In this document: in pieces, positions 14,421-22,646 of the stretch
How positions within the stretch are numbered: the stretch's first letter is position 1
How the letters are laid out: each line of letters begins with the position of its first letter
Source of the DNA: an uncultured Eggerthella sp.
GTDB lineage: Bacteria; Actinomycetota; Coriobacteriia; Coriobacteriales; Eggerthellaceae
DNA length: 22,646 bases
Reading direction: 5' to 3'
Assembly: GCA_900542265.1 (NCBI GenBank)
Contig: UQML01000030.1
Location: forward strand, 1-22,646
Notes under the pieces: generated by a model
Database searches by the model: none
Told to the model about the DNA's origin: nothing
Seen by the model: only the letters and a program-made list of their open reading frames with translations
Program-made: the position numbers and the translations under genes

Positions 14421-15413
14421 GTGTCTTACGCATTATCTGGTCGTCATTTCTTACAATTGATGGATTTTACTTCTGATGAAATTACGGGTTTAGTTGATTT
14501 GGCTCAAGATCTTAAGGCTAAAAAACATGCCGGCATTCTTCACAAGTATCTTGAGGGCAAAAATATTGTTCTTCTTTTTGAAAAGACTTCGACGCGTACG
14601 CGTTGCTCTTTTGAAGTAGCTGCGAATGATCTTGGCATGGGTGTTACTTATCTTGATCCTGCAGGCTCACAAATGGGGAATAAAGAATCCATCAAAGACA
14701 CGGCTCGCGTATTAGGACGCATGTTTGATGGTATTGAGTATCGCGGTTATGGCCAAGAGATTGTCAATACCCTTGCTGAATATGCTGGCGTGCCTGTTTG
14801 GAATGGTCTTACCACTGAATGCCATCCAACCCAAATCATTGCTGACCTGCTCACTATCCGCGAGAACTTTGGAGATTTCGAAGGCTTAAAGCTTGTCTTT
14901 ATGGGTGATGCTAAAAACAATGTTGCAAATTCGCTCATGGTTGGTTGTGTAAAAATGGGCATCAACTTTGTTGCTTGTGGTCCTGCTGAATGTATGCCCG
15001 ATCCTGCTTTAGTTGCCGAGTGTGAAGCAATCGCTGCTCAGACGGGGGCGAGTGTAACCTGCACCGATGATGTCACTTTAGCTTGCACAGGTGCTAACGT
15101 GATCTATACCGATATCTGGGTCTCGATGGGTGAACCAGCAAGTCTTTGGGAAGAGCGCATCAGACTATTGTCTCCTTATCAGGTAAATGCTCACGTTATG
15201 TCTCTTGCTGCCGACAATGCCATCTTTATGCATTGCTTACCCGCTTTCCATGATCTTGAGACTACGGTGGCGCAAGACATTCATGAGAAGTTTGGGTTGA
15301 CTGAAATGGAAGTCACCGATGAGGTTTTTGAATCCGCACAATCTAAAGTATTTGATGAGGCAGAAAACCGCATGCACTCTATTAAAGCAGTCGTACTATC
15401 AACGCTTGGTTAA
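14421..15413 (+). CDS. argF: ornithine carbamoyltransferase
   Basis: This enzyme interconverts ornithine + carbamoyl phosphate and citrulline + Pi. It acts anabolically in arginine synthesis (ArgF) or catabolically in the arginine deiminase pathway (ArcB). The 330-aa protein has the carbamoyl-phosphate loop KTSTRTR (residues 55-61), HPTQ (135-138), a FMGDAKNNVANSLM segment and HCLP (271-274). It ends MEVTDEVFES...AENRMHSIKAV. The long AFHDLETTVAQDI insertion after HCLP is typical of the E. coli ArgF/ArcB subgroup rather than short Bacillus-type ArgF. No arcA or arcC is next to it, so the direction cannot be fixed. The start is GTG with AAAGGAG upstream. Confidence 0.95.
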   Translation: MSYALSGRHFLQLMDFTSDEITGLVDLAQDLKAKKHAGILHKYLEGKNIVLLFEKTSTRTRCSFEVAANDLGMGVTYLDPAGSQMGNKESIKDTARVLGRMFDGIEYRGYGQEIVNTLAEYAGVPVWNGLTTECHPTQIIADLLTIRENFGDFEGLKLVFMGDAKNNVANSLMVGCVKMGINFVACGPAECMPDPALVAECEAIAAQTGASVTCTDDVTLACTGANVIYTDIWVSMGEPASLWEERIRLLSPYQVNAHVMSLAADNAIFMHCLPAFHDLETTVAQDIHEKFGLTEMEVTDEVFESAQSKVFDEAENRMHSIKAVVLSTLG

Positions 15414-15437
15414 GTCGGCTAAAGAATAGACGGGGAA

Positions 15438-16307
15438 GTGAATAGAGGTATGGTGAAAAGTTTAGGATACTGCAATGGTGAGTTTGGGTCTCTTGACTCA
15501 CTTACCGTTCCATTTTTGGATCGTGCTCTCTATTTTGGCGATGGGGTTTACGACGCCACTATTGCGTGTGATAACGTGATTCTCTATGAGAAAGACCACA
15601 TTGACCGCTTTTTTAACAGTGCGGCATTGATTAGACTTGAACTTCCCTTTAGCAAAGAAGAGCTGGCGCAGATATTGCAAGAACTCGTGAATAGATTCGA
15701 TGAGCCTAATACGTTTTTGTACTGGCAGGTAACCCGTGGAGCCGCCCCGCGCGCTCATGCATTTCCTGCTGAAGCAAAACCAACCGTTATGGCCTACATT
15801 GTTGAACATCCCCGCGAGAATCTCTCCATTCCTTTGCGCGGACATTTTGTGGAAGATACACGGTTTTACCACTGCAATGCTAAAACGCTTAATCTTTTGC
15901 CTAACGTGCTTGCCATGCAAGAGGCCAAAGAGGCGGGTTGTGATGAGGCAATCTTTGTGCGTGATGGTTATGTGACTGAGTGCGCTCATTCAAATGTGCA
16001 CATCTTAAAAGATCACACGCTCATCACCCATCCCGCTGACAATTTGATATTGCCTGGTATTGCGCGCAAACACCTCATCGCCATGGCAGAAACATTGAAT
16101 ATTCCTGTTAAAGAACGCGGATTTACTGTAGCGGAGCTCTTGGATGCTGATGAGGTTATTATGAGTGCATCTTCAATGTTTGCAAAACCCTTTGCGTGGA
16201 TTGATGATGCGCCCGTAGGTGGTAAGGATCCAGAAACGCTGCATCGTTTGCAAGCAGCGCTTACCGCCGAATTTGAGGACTATATTGCTGCGCATAAACG
16301 TGGCTAA
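15438..16307 (+). CDS. class IV aminotransferase, D-amino-acid transaminase-like
   Basis: This is a PLP fold-type IV aminotransferase, most like D-alanine aminotransferase, which would exchange D-Ala + 2-oxoglutarate with pyruvate + D-Glu. In the 289-aa protein, FLDRALYFGDGVYDA (27-41) is the typical N-terminal block. CNAKTLNLLPNVLAMQEAKE carries the presumed Schiff-base Lys149, and EAIFVRDGYVTECAHSNVH and LPGIARKHLI follow. Branched-chain aminotransferase or aminodeoxychorismate lyase are the alternatives. The start is uncertain: GTG 15438, ATG 15450 or GTG 15453 are possible, none ideally spaced from GGGGAAG or AGAGG. It lies 24 bp after the carbamoyltransferase gene and is likely cotranscribed. 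Confidence 0.85.
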   Translation: MNRGMVKSLGYCNGEFGSLDSLTVPFLDRALYFGDGVYDATIACDNVILYEKDHIDRFFNSAALIRLELPFSKEELAQILQELVNRFDEPNTFLYWQVTRGAAPRAHAFPAEAKPTVMAYIVEHPRENLSIPLRGHFVEDTRFYHCNAKTLNLLPNVLAMQEAKEAGCDEAIFVRDGYVTECAHSNVHILKDHTLITHPADNLILPGIARKHLIAMAETLNIPVKERGFTVAELLDADEVIMSASSMFAKPFAWIDDAPVGGKDPETLHRLQAALTAEFEDYIAAHKRG

Positions 16308-16316
16308 AGGTAAGCG

Positions 16317-16325
16317 TGCTACAAT
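16317..16325 (+). promoter_or_regulatory. candidate extended -10 for argS
   Basis: TGCTACAAT fits an extended -10 (TG-n-TACAAT) about 70 bp before argS. No good -35 is visible. Confidence 0.4.
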
Positions 16326-16394
16326 CAGGCCTTGACCGAAACGTAAATTATCTATGAGCAAACGCGAGTAGAGCCGAGAGGTAAAACAACTATT

Positions 16395-18110
16395 ATGACT
16401 ATTCATGAATCGCTTGAACAATTGTTGCAAGAAACCCTAATGAATGCCGTTGAATCAGGAGATTTGACGCTCGATGAGATTCCGGCACCTTGTCTTGAGC
16501 GACCTCGTGAGGAATGTCATGGTGATTGGGCATGTGCGATGGCTATGCGCCTGGCTAAACAGGCTCACAAAGCTCCACGTGAGATTGCTCAAATTCTTGT
16601 TGATCATATCCCGGAGAATAATCTCATAGCTGAGACTGAGATTGCAGGTCCCGGTTTTATTAACCTCACGCTTTCGCCGGCAGTTTTTCAAAACGTTGTT
16701 GCTGAGGTGCGTGCAGCGGGAGATACTTACGGATCATCCACTTTGCCTGAGCCTGTTTCGATTAATCTTGAATACGTCTCAGCTAATCCAACGGGTCCCA
16801 TGCATGTAGGTCATGGTCGTTGGGCAGCACTCGGTGATGCCATCGCTCGCATCTTGCGTCATGCGGGTTATAGCGTTGATGAGGAGTTTTACATTAACGA
16901 TCAGGGCAATCAGATGAATGTCTTTGCCAACTCCATTGTAGTGCGCTATTTACAACTGTTAGGTCATGATGTTGAGTTGCCAGAAAAATCATATGGCGGC
17001 GCATATGTTAAAGACCTTGCCCAGGAGATTTATGATGCTGATGGAGATAAATGGGAATTTGTCGATGAGGTTGAGCGCCTTGAAGCATTCCGTACTCGTG
17101 GCTACGAGTCCATGTTGTGCTGTGTAAAGGAAACACTTTCCCTTTTTGGTAACTCATTTGATACGTGGTTTTCAGAACATTCGCTTTTTGTTCCTGATGA
17201 GCAGGGTCACACCAAAATTGAACATGCGTTTAACGCCATGAAAGAGGCAGGCTATGTTTATGAGCTTGAAGGAGCAACGTATTTCAAATCAAGTGCATTT
17301 GGTGATGAGAAGGATCGTGTTCTCATCAAGTCTGACGGAGATTTAACCTATTTCATGTCTGATGTGGCTTATCACTATGACAAAATGCAACGTGGTTATG
17401 ATCACCTTATTGATATTTGGGGCGCTGATCATCATGGCTATGTGCCTCGTTGCGAAGCAATGATGGCAGCATGGGGTTATCCTGATGCGCTTGAGGTTGT
17501 ATTGGGTCAGCTGGTAACCTTGTATCGTGATGGTCAACAAGTACGTATGTCAAAACGTACTGGTGAGATGATTACCTTTAAAGAGCTCATTGATGAGGTA
17601 GGTGTTGATTCGACCCGTTATATGATGCTTTCAAAATCAGCTGACCAAACCATTGACTTTGATATTGATGTAGCCAAAAAGAAGGATGCTTCAAATCCGG
17701 TCTATTATGTCCAGTATGCGCACGCCCGCATTTGCTCTATTTTGCGCAAAGCAGGGGAGGAACAAGGACTTGAAGTAGGGGTCTATACCCCAGAAGAACT
17801 TGCCGCTGCGCTTGATCTTGATAATGCAGATCTTTCTTTGCTTACGGATGAATCAGAACTTGCTCTTCTAAAGAAAATGGCAGACTTTAAGGATTTGGTA
17901 TCGGGTGCTGCTCGTGATAGAGCTCCGTATCGGTTGACACATTTTGCTCAAGAGCTTGCAAGTTTGTTCCACTCACTGTATCAGCATTGTCACGTGCTTG
18001 GTGAAGAATGCAATTTAACGCAAGCGCGACTTGCCTTAATTGATGCGGCACGTATTAATTTAGCGCTTGCTTTACATCTCTTGGGAGTCTCAGCACCGGA
18101 GCAGATGTAG
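16395..18110 (+). CDS. argS: arginyl-tRNA synthetase
   Basis: This class I synthetase charges tRNA-Arg. The 571-aa protein has an N-terminal Add-1-type domain (first ~110 residues). The HIGH box follows in VSANPTGPMHVGHGRWAALGD (HVGH 137-140), then FYINDQGNQMNVFA, the KMSKS-like VRMSKRTGEMITF (MSKR 385-388) and a C-terminal helical anticodon-binding domain with YAHARICSI. It ends LALALHLLGVSAPEQM, a typical ArgS tail. The ATG at 16395 has GAGAGG about 13 nt upstream, a rather long spacing. A cognate tRNA-Arg(TCT) lies about 3.7 kb upstream. Confidence 0.97.
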   Translation: MTIHESLEQLLQETLMNAVESGDLTLDEIPAPCLERPREECHGDWACAMAMRLAKQAHKAPREIAQILVDHIPENNLIAETEIAGPGFINLTLSPAVFQNVVAEVRAAGDTYGSSTLPEPVSINLEYVSANPTGPMHVGHGRWAALGDAIARILRHAGYSVDEEFYINDQGNQMNVFANSIVVRYLQLLGHDVELPEKSYGGAYVKDLAQEIYDADGDKWEFVDEVERLEAFRTRGYESMLCCVKETLSLFGNSFDTWFSEHSLFVPDEQGHTKIEHAFNAMKEAGYVYELEGATYFKSSAFGDEKDRVLIKSDGDLTYFMSDVAYHYDKMQRGYDHLIDIWGADHHGYVPRCEAMMAAWGYPDALEVVLGQLVTLYRDGQQVRMSKRTGEMITFKELIDEVGVDSTRYMMLSKSADQTIDFDIDVAKKKDASNPVYYVQYAHARICSILRKAGEEQGLEVGVYTPEELAAALDLDNADLSLLTDESELALLKKMADFKDLVSGAARDRAPYRLTHFAQELASLFHSLYQHCHVLGEECNLTQARLALIDAARINLALALHLLGVSAPEQM

Positions 18111-18156
18111 CTTTTATCCGCTCGCCCGTACAGGACAGCCTTCTAATATTTCAAGC

Positions 18157-18166
18157 GTGTTAACAC
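18157..18166. promoter_or_regulatory. palindrome upstream of the gdhA promoter
   Basis: GTGTTAACAC is a perfect 10-bp palindrome about 23 bp upstream of the proposed gdhA -35. It is possibly an operator, but 10-bp palindromes also occur by chance. Confidence 0.25.
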
Positions 18167-18188
18167 AACGTGTAGAGTAGTTATCCAT

Positions 18189-18217
18189 TTGATTACCTTT
18201 TGGTACCATGATGCTAT
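18189..18217 (+). promoter_or_regulatory. promoter of gdhA
   Basis: TTGATT (18189-18194) and TGCTAT (18212-18217) are separated by 17 bp. The leader before the ATG at 18242 would be about 17-20 nt. Confidence 0.6.
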
Positions 18218-18241
18218 TACTTGAACGTAATAGGAGGTTGT

Positions 18242-19573
<1,332 letters not shown>

Positions 19574-19606
19574 ACCCCATCGCTTAAATCATTAAAAACC
19601 TTATGT

Positions 19607-19633
19607 GAGGACGTCTTTTAGGCGTCCTCTTTT
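19607..19633. terminator. bidirectional terminator between gdhA and the lipid kinase gene
   Basis: GAGGACGTC (19607-19615) pairs with GGCGTCCTC (19621-19629) around TTTTA, followed by TTTT on the + strand. On the minus strand a TTTTT run lies about 7 nt past the stem. The stop codon and last codons of the minus-strand gene are inside the hairpin. Confidence 0.8.
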
Positions 19634-20634
19634 GGTTGCAAGGCAAGTTCAGTTGATTGGTGTGCTTGATTGGCATTGTCGGTTTTGTGGACATGCTCAA
19701 AAGCGCCTTCGGCAGGGATAATTACTTCGATTGCTGATGGAATTATTTCAGCCTCATAGTGAAGTGCATAAAGTGGTTCTCCATCAATTTGACAGGCGAT
19801 GGGGTCATTGAAATCAAGTGTGATCGTGCGCGCTTGGGTGGTATAAATCCCCTTCATGCCAAGATGATTACCCTTTTTTGCCTGCATGAAAATATAGGCT
19901 GCAACAGGTTTGAGATAAGGACCGGTTGCATAGCAAATGTCAAAAAGGCCATCGGTAAGAGAGGCGTGGGGTGTGATCTGAAAGCCCCCTCCATAATGTT
20001 GGCCGTTTTGTACGGCAATCATATAAACTTCTTTAGTGAAAGCAGGTTTATTGTCGAGCGAGATTTGTACCTTACGAAGGATCATGTTGTGCCTGAGTTG
20101 ATCAAGCGCACACTGGAGATACAGAATAGTTCCGGTACGCTTAGTCTTTTGTCGCAACTCAGTTGTTTGAAGTGCGATAGCGGCATCAAAGCCAAAAGAA
20201 AGCGTCTCCGCAAAGTAGTGATCATTGACTTTGCCTATATCAATAGACAAGACGTTCCCCTGTAGAAGCTGATCAAGTGCGTGGAGTGGATCTCGGCTGA
20301 GATTAAGGCTGCGAGCAAAATCGTCCCCGTTACCACAAGGGATAACACCTAATCGCGGACGTTGTTCACGGCTAATACGCATGATTCCGTTGATGACTTC
20401 ATGAACAATCCCATCGCCACCTATGACAATAATGGTATCAAACTCAGCTCCTTGTGTTGCAGCAATGGTTTCACCATCGCCTCTCTCACGGGTAAGCACG
20501 AGAGAGGGATCAAAGTCCTGTCCTTGCGCTACGCGCTCGATAAGTTTTTTATGAGCGGTAAGAGCAATCTTTTCTGCTTTGCCGCTACGGGCGGTAGGAT
20601 TAGCAATAAGTAAGGTGTGTCCGAGATATAACAT
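19618..20634 (-). CDS. diacylglycerol/lipid kinase family protein (YegS/DagK type)
   Basis: This is a soluble lipid kinase of the DAGK catalytic family, likely phosphorylating diacylglycerol or a related lipid at the membrane. The 338-aa protein has LLIANPTARSGKA (residues 8-20), the nucleotide-binding GGDGIVHEVINGI (72-84) and GVIPCGNGDDFARSL (family pattern GT.NDFAR). It then has a beta-sandwich C-terminal domain with GGGFQITPHASLTDGLFDI and IDGEPL. The last ~40 residues are an extra polar, Glu/His/Asn-rich tail. The start ATG has AAGAG upstream. The gene converges with gdhA and diverges from the MBL-fold gene. Its true substrate is unknown. Confidence 0.92.
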   Translation of the reverse strand: MLYLGHTLLIANPTARSGKAEKIALTAHKKLIERVAQGQDFDPSLVLTRERGDGETIAATQGAEFDTIIVIGGDGIVHEVINGIMRISREQRPRLGVIPCGNGDDFARSLNLSRDPLHALDQLLQGNVLSIDIGKVNDHYFAETLSFGFDAAIALQTTELRQKTKRTGTILYLQCALDQLRHNMILRKVQISLDNKPAFTKEVYMIAVQNGQHYGGGFQITPHASLTDGLFDICYATGPYLKPVAAYIFMQAKKGNHLGMKGIYTTQARTITLDFNDPIACQIDGEPLYALHYEAEIIPSAIEVIIPAEGAFEHVHKTDNANQAHQSTELALQPKEDA

Positions 20635-20682
20635 GACTGCTCTTTTTCAAAAGGTTTGGTATCAAGTACATGTGCTGATGAG

Positions 20683-20691
20683 ATCATACCA
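20683..20691 (-). promoter_or_regulatory. extended -10 promoter of the lipid kinase gene
   Basis: On the minus strand TGGTATGAT (20691-20683) is an extended -10 element, about 50 bp from the start codon. Confidence 0.45.
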
Positions 20692-20723
20692 TTGTGGACA
20701 TGAGGCTTGTTTGGTCTGGCGCA

Positions 20724-20732
20724 TGATACGAT
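20724..20732 (+). promoter_or_regulatory. candidate extended -10 for the MBL-fold gene
   Basis: TGATACGAT (TG-n-TACGAT) lies about 85 bp before the MBL-fold gene, divergent from the lipid kinase promoter. No clear -35 is seen. Confidence 0.35.
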
Positions 20733-20818
20733 AAAACTGTTACGATAGGGCAAAACAACGGATACCTTTATATCGCTTACGCTGTAGTCCGACCGCGTGG
20801 GGGAGAAGGGTGGTTGCT

Positions 20819-21871
20819 ATGACAAAAAGAACACTCGCTTCTGATGGTGAGACACGGATGTGGCCACATGCACGTTATACCTCATCTTCAACAGAAGAAG
20901 TGCTGCCAGGTATTTTTCACACGTGCTTTACTATCACCGGATATGACCTGTGTGATCGGATAGATCAATATGTGGTTGTTGATGGGGAAGAAGCGCTCTT
21001 TTTTGACCTTGGTTACTGGGAGGTATGCGGAACACGCGCTTTAGATGAAGTTGATTTTTTAACGTCTTATCCCTTAACCAAAATAAGTGCGTTTGTCTCG
21101 CATTTTCATGATGATCACGCCGGTAATATTCCTTATGCGCAAGCACATGGTTTTGATGCTATCTATCATGGCATACGAGCCTCTTTTGACAAGGATGTTC
21201 TACAGACGTTTGTGCAAGCAACGGGATGGAGTAGTGTCCCTCAAACGAGAGGACGTGCTGCCCTTGAAGCGCCTGAGACTATTTTGGCAGCGTTGTGGGA
21301 CAACAACGTGTTGCCCACTTATGAAGGCGTGGTAGTTAACGTGCTTGATGAGATTCATGTGGGGAATCGCACGTTTGTCGTGGTAAAAACGCCGGGACAT
21401 AGTCCTGATCATGCTTCATTGTGGGAGCCAGAGCGTGGCATCTTGTTTGGTGGAGATCACCTTCTTGATTTTGGTCCCGGTATTATCCAGTTTGCACCTC
21501 GCGAACATTTGATTATGCGCTATCTTACAAGTCTTGATGAGCTTGAAGGGTGGGATTTGCAAGCAGTTTTGCCAGCGCATAATGATCCTTATCTTGGAGC
21601 TTGTGCGGTCAAGAGTCTTTTTGAAACCACACGCACGTTTCTCGAAAAATCCTTAGATAAACGTTTGCAACTGGTGCAGGCGCATCCGGGCGCTTCTGTT
21701 CTTGAAATTATGTGTGCACAAAAAGGAGAGGATGATTTCTTTGCGCGTCCGCTGCGTCATCGCGCGCGAGCTGTTGCTGCAACATACGCTTATCTTGAAG
21801 CCTTGTGTGATCAAGGGCTTATCAAGCGTTGTATTAATGACGATGGGGTGGAGTGCTTTAGCGCTTTGTAG
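20819..21871 (+). CDS. MBL-fold metallo-hydrolase, unknown substrate
   Basis: This is a metallo-beta-lactamase-fold hydrolase, 350 aa from ATG 20819. An in-frame GTG at 20810 adds three residues, but GAAGGG abuts it and is well placed for the ATG. The metal motif is SHFHDDHAGNIPY (His95, His97, Asp99, His100). Later metal ligands lie in TPGHSPDHASL, GGDHLLDFGPG and LPAHNDPYLGA. A C-terminal helical domain (ARAVAATYAYLEALCDQGLIKR) looks like the winged-helix tail of LACTB2-type members. The N-terminal ~70 residues hold a strand pattern with YVVVDGEEALFFDLG. Nothing in the context fixes the substrate. Confidence 0.88.
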   Translation: MTKRTLASDGETRMWPHARYTSSSTEEVLPGIFHTCFTITGYDLCDRIDQYVVVDGEEALFFDLGYWEVCGTRALDEVDFLTSYPLTKISAFVSHFHDDHAGNIPYAQAHGFDAIYHGIRASFDKDVLQTFVQATGWSSVPQTRGRAALEAPETILAALWDNNVLPTYEGVVVNVLDEIHVGNRTFVVVKTPGHSPDHASLWEPERGILFGGDHLLDFGPGIIQFAPREHLIMRYLTSLDELEGWDLQAVLPAHNDPYLGACAVKSLFETTRTFLEKSLDKRLQLVQAHPGASVLEIMCAQKGEDDFFARPLRHRARAVAATYAYLEALCDQGLIKRCINDDGVECFSAL

Positions 21872-21872
21872 T

Positions 21873-21894
21873 GAGCAAAAGTGTTTTATTGCTC
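21873..21894 (+). terminator. weak hairpin after the MBL-fold gene
   Basis: GAGCAA (21873-21878) pairs with TTGCTC (21889-21894), immediately after the stop codon. There is no T-run downstream, so termination is uncertain. Confidence 0.35.
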
Positions 21895-21930
21895 ATGCTA
21901 TTGCTTGCGTTAAATGGGGCAACAAAAAAG

Positions 21931-21958
21931 ATAACAAAAAAGCCGCATTAAAGCGGCT
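21931..21958 (-). terminator. terminator of tRNA-Lys
   Basis: AGCCGC (21941-21946) and GCGGCT (21953-21958) form a 6-bp GC-rich stem. On the minus strand it is followed by TTTTTGTTAT. Confidence 0.85.
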
Positions 21959-21968
21959 GGTAAATTCA

Positions 21969-22044
21969 TGGTGGACTGTCGGGGACTCGAACCCCGGACC
22001 TTGGGATTAAGAGTCCCCTGCTCTACCAACTAAGCTAACAGTCC
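21969..22044 (-). tRNA. tRNA-Lys(CTT)
   Basis: On the minus strand the acceptor GGACTGT pairs with ACAGTCC, followed by A and an encoded CCA. The anticodon loop CTCTTAA has CTT. The T arm is CGGGGTTCGAGTCCCCG. The length is 76 nt. Confidence 0.97.
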
Positions 22045-22080
22045 GTGTTTCAAAAGTAAACGCCTTAAAAGCGCTTGATT

Positions 22081-22109
22081 ATTTTAGAGCAACATTCTTA
22101 TTAATTCAA
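22081..22109 (-). promoter_or_regulatory. promoter of tRNA-Lys
   Basis: On the minus strand TTGAAT (22109-22104), a 17-bp spacer and TAAAAT (22086-22081) lie about 37 bp before the tRNA 5' end. Confidence 0.65.
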
Positions 22110-22141
22110 GAAATATTTACTCGTTATTATCAATTTCGCGC

Positions 22142-22219
22142 TGGGGTGGCTGATGGGACTCGAACCCACGACCTCCAGAGCCACAATCTGGCATTCTAGC
22201 CAACTGAACTACAGCCACC
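22142..22219 (-). tRNA. tRNA-His(GTG)
   Basis: On the minus strand the acceptor GTGGCTG pairs with CAGCCAC. An extra 5' G (position -1, base 22219) faces discriminator C73, the identity element of tRNA-His, and an encoded CCA follows. The anticodon loop TTGTGGC has GTG. Confidence 0.96.
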
Positions 22220-22235
22220 ATAAGCGCAAGTGGTT

Positions 22236-22263
22236 ATTATACGGGAACGAGCATTGCTTGCAA
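22236..22263 (-). promoter_or_regulatory. promoter of tRNA-His
   Basis: On the minus strand TTGCAA (22263-22258), a 16-bp spacer and a perfect TATAAT (22241-22236) lie about 17 bp before the tRNA 5' end. Confidence 0.75.
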
Positions 22264-22474
22264 GTGTTCTGACTTACTTTATTAAAATAGCTCGAAATAT
22301 TTGGGCAAACGGTTGTCAGAGAAACGCAGTGGTATACCGTTTTGGCAACGATATAGAACATTGCTCCATTTGCTCATCGCCGATAAATTAAAGACATGGC
22401 ATACTAAAGAAAACTATTGGATACACAAGAATTTCTGAGATTGATAGACGCAAGATGAACGAGAGGAGTACGGT

Positions 22475-22614
22475 GTGGCCACCTTTGAATTAGTTCTACT
22501 CCTTGCCGTTGCCGTTTTGCTTTCATCCATCCTTGATCAAGTTGTTCCCAAAATTTCATCCCCTCTTATTCAAATTGCTCTCGGTGTCATCATTGCTTTT
22601 TTGGCTATTACGCC
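22475..22614 (+). CDS. Na+/H+ antiporter (CPA1/NhaP-like), 3' truncated
   Basis: This is the start of a membrane cation/proton antiporter, likely exchanging Na+ and H+ across the cytoplasmic membrane. Only 46 codons are present, beginning MATFELVLLLAVAVLLSSIL. The rest reads DQVVPKISSPLIQIALGVII and AFLAIT. Two hydrophobic helices flank a polar link, and the P-x(5)-LIQIALGxxxA block is typical of CPA1-family N-termini. The start is GTG with AGGAG 6 nt upstream. The coding frame then runs into adapter DNA at 22615. The family call rests on a short piece. Confidence 0.72.
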
Positions 22615-22646
22615 CTGTCTCTTATACACATCTCCGAGCCCACGAG
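22615..22646 (+). other. Nextera adapter contamination (3' end)
   Basis: CTGTCTCTTATACACATCT (22615-22633) is the reverse complement of the mosaic end, followed by CCGAGCCCACGAG of the read-2 adapter, cut two bases short of the full adapter. Confidence 0.98.

Noticed and set aside
15498..15989. 163-codon minus-strand ORF opposite the aminotransferase gene
   Set aside because: It is antisense to a well-supported gene and has no family resemblance.
16308..16394. Possible T-box leader before argS
   Set aside because: No T-box sequence or antiterminator hairpin is present in the 87-bp gap.
18221..18241. TTG start of gdhA adding seven residues
   Set aside because: No ribosome site precedes it, while AGGAGG is placed just before ATG 18242.
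19759..20265. 168-codon plus-strand ORF opposite the lipid kinase gene
   Set aside because: The minus-strand gene shows clear DagK motifs; this frame shows none.
21702..22010. 102-codon ORF running from the MBL-fold gene into tRNA-Lys
   Set aside because: It is out of frame with the MBL-fold gene and crosses a terminator and a tRNA.

Overview
The window is an assembled contig, not a clean genomic segment. Bases 1-48 and 22615-22646 are Illumina Nextera adapter sequence, so the biological DNA is about 49-22614 and the genes at both ends (trmD and a Na+/H+ antiporter) are cut. The organism looks like a low-to-mid GC member of the Coriobacteriia, probably Atopobiaceae (Atopobium/Lancefieldella-like). 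This is inferred from the split glycyl-tRNA synthetase followed by the PPDK regulator and PPDK, the frequent GTG/TTG starts, and an amino-acid-fermenter gene set. I could not run a search to confirm it.

Layout. (1) 49-8113, + strand: trmD (5' truncated), lepB, glyQ, glyS, ppsR (the kinase/phosphorylase that switches PPDK off and on) and ppdK, closed by a terminator. (2) 8291-9012: a small two-cluster ferredoxin, then ssrA (tmRNA) on the minus strand with its own promoter and terminator. (3) 9311-12357, + strand: an envelope/housekeeping run of a membrane-anchored L,D-transpeptidase, murI (glutamate racemase) and rdgB (XTP/dITP diphosphatase). (4) 12391-12665: tRNA-Pro(TGG), tRNA-Gly(TCC) and tRNA-Arg(TCT). 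(5) 12666-14420: an AT-rich accessory patch immediately 3' of tRNA-Arg. It holds a small three-helix membrane protein gene, a Tat-exported protein gene broken by one missing A in a poly-A tract, and the decayed 3' end of an IS30-family transposase on the minus strand. (6) 14421-18110, + strand: ornithine carbamoyltransferase, a D-amino-acid-transaminase-like class IV aminotransferase, and argS. (7) 18242-19573: gdhA, convergent with a YegS/DagK-type lipid kinase (minus, 19618-20634) across a shared terminator. (8) 20819-21871: an MBL-fold hydrolase. (9) tRNA-Lys(CTT) and tRNA-His(GTG) on the minus strand with separate promoters, then the first 46 codons of a Na+/H+ antiporter.

How the genes fit together: PPDK and its regulator, a ferredoxin, glutamate dehydrogenase and an ornithine carbamoyltransferase suggest pyruvate/PEP and amino-acid based energy metabolism. 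Glutamate racemase and the class IV aminotransferase could both supply D-glutamate for the cell wall, which the L,D-transpeptidase cross-links. The rest is translation machinery.

I found no CRISPR array, complete mobile element or convincing new multi-gene system. The most unusual region is the 12.67-14.42 kb patch, above all the one-base frameshift that hides a textbook Tat signal peptide.
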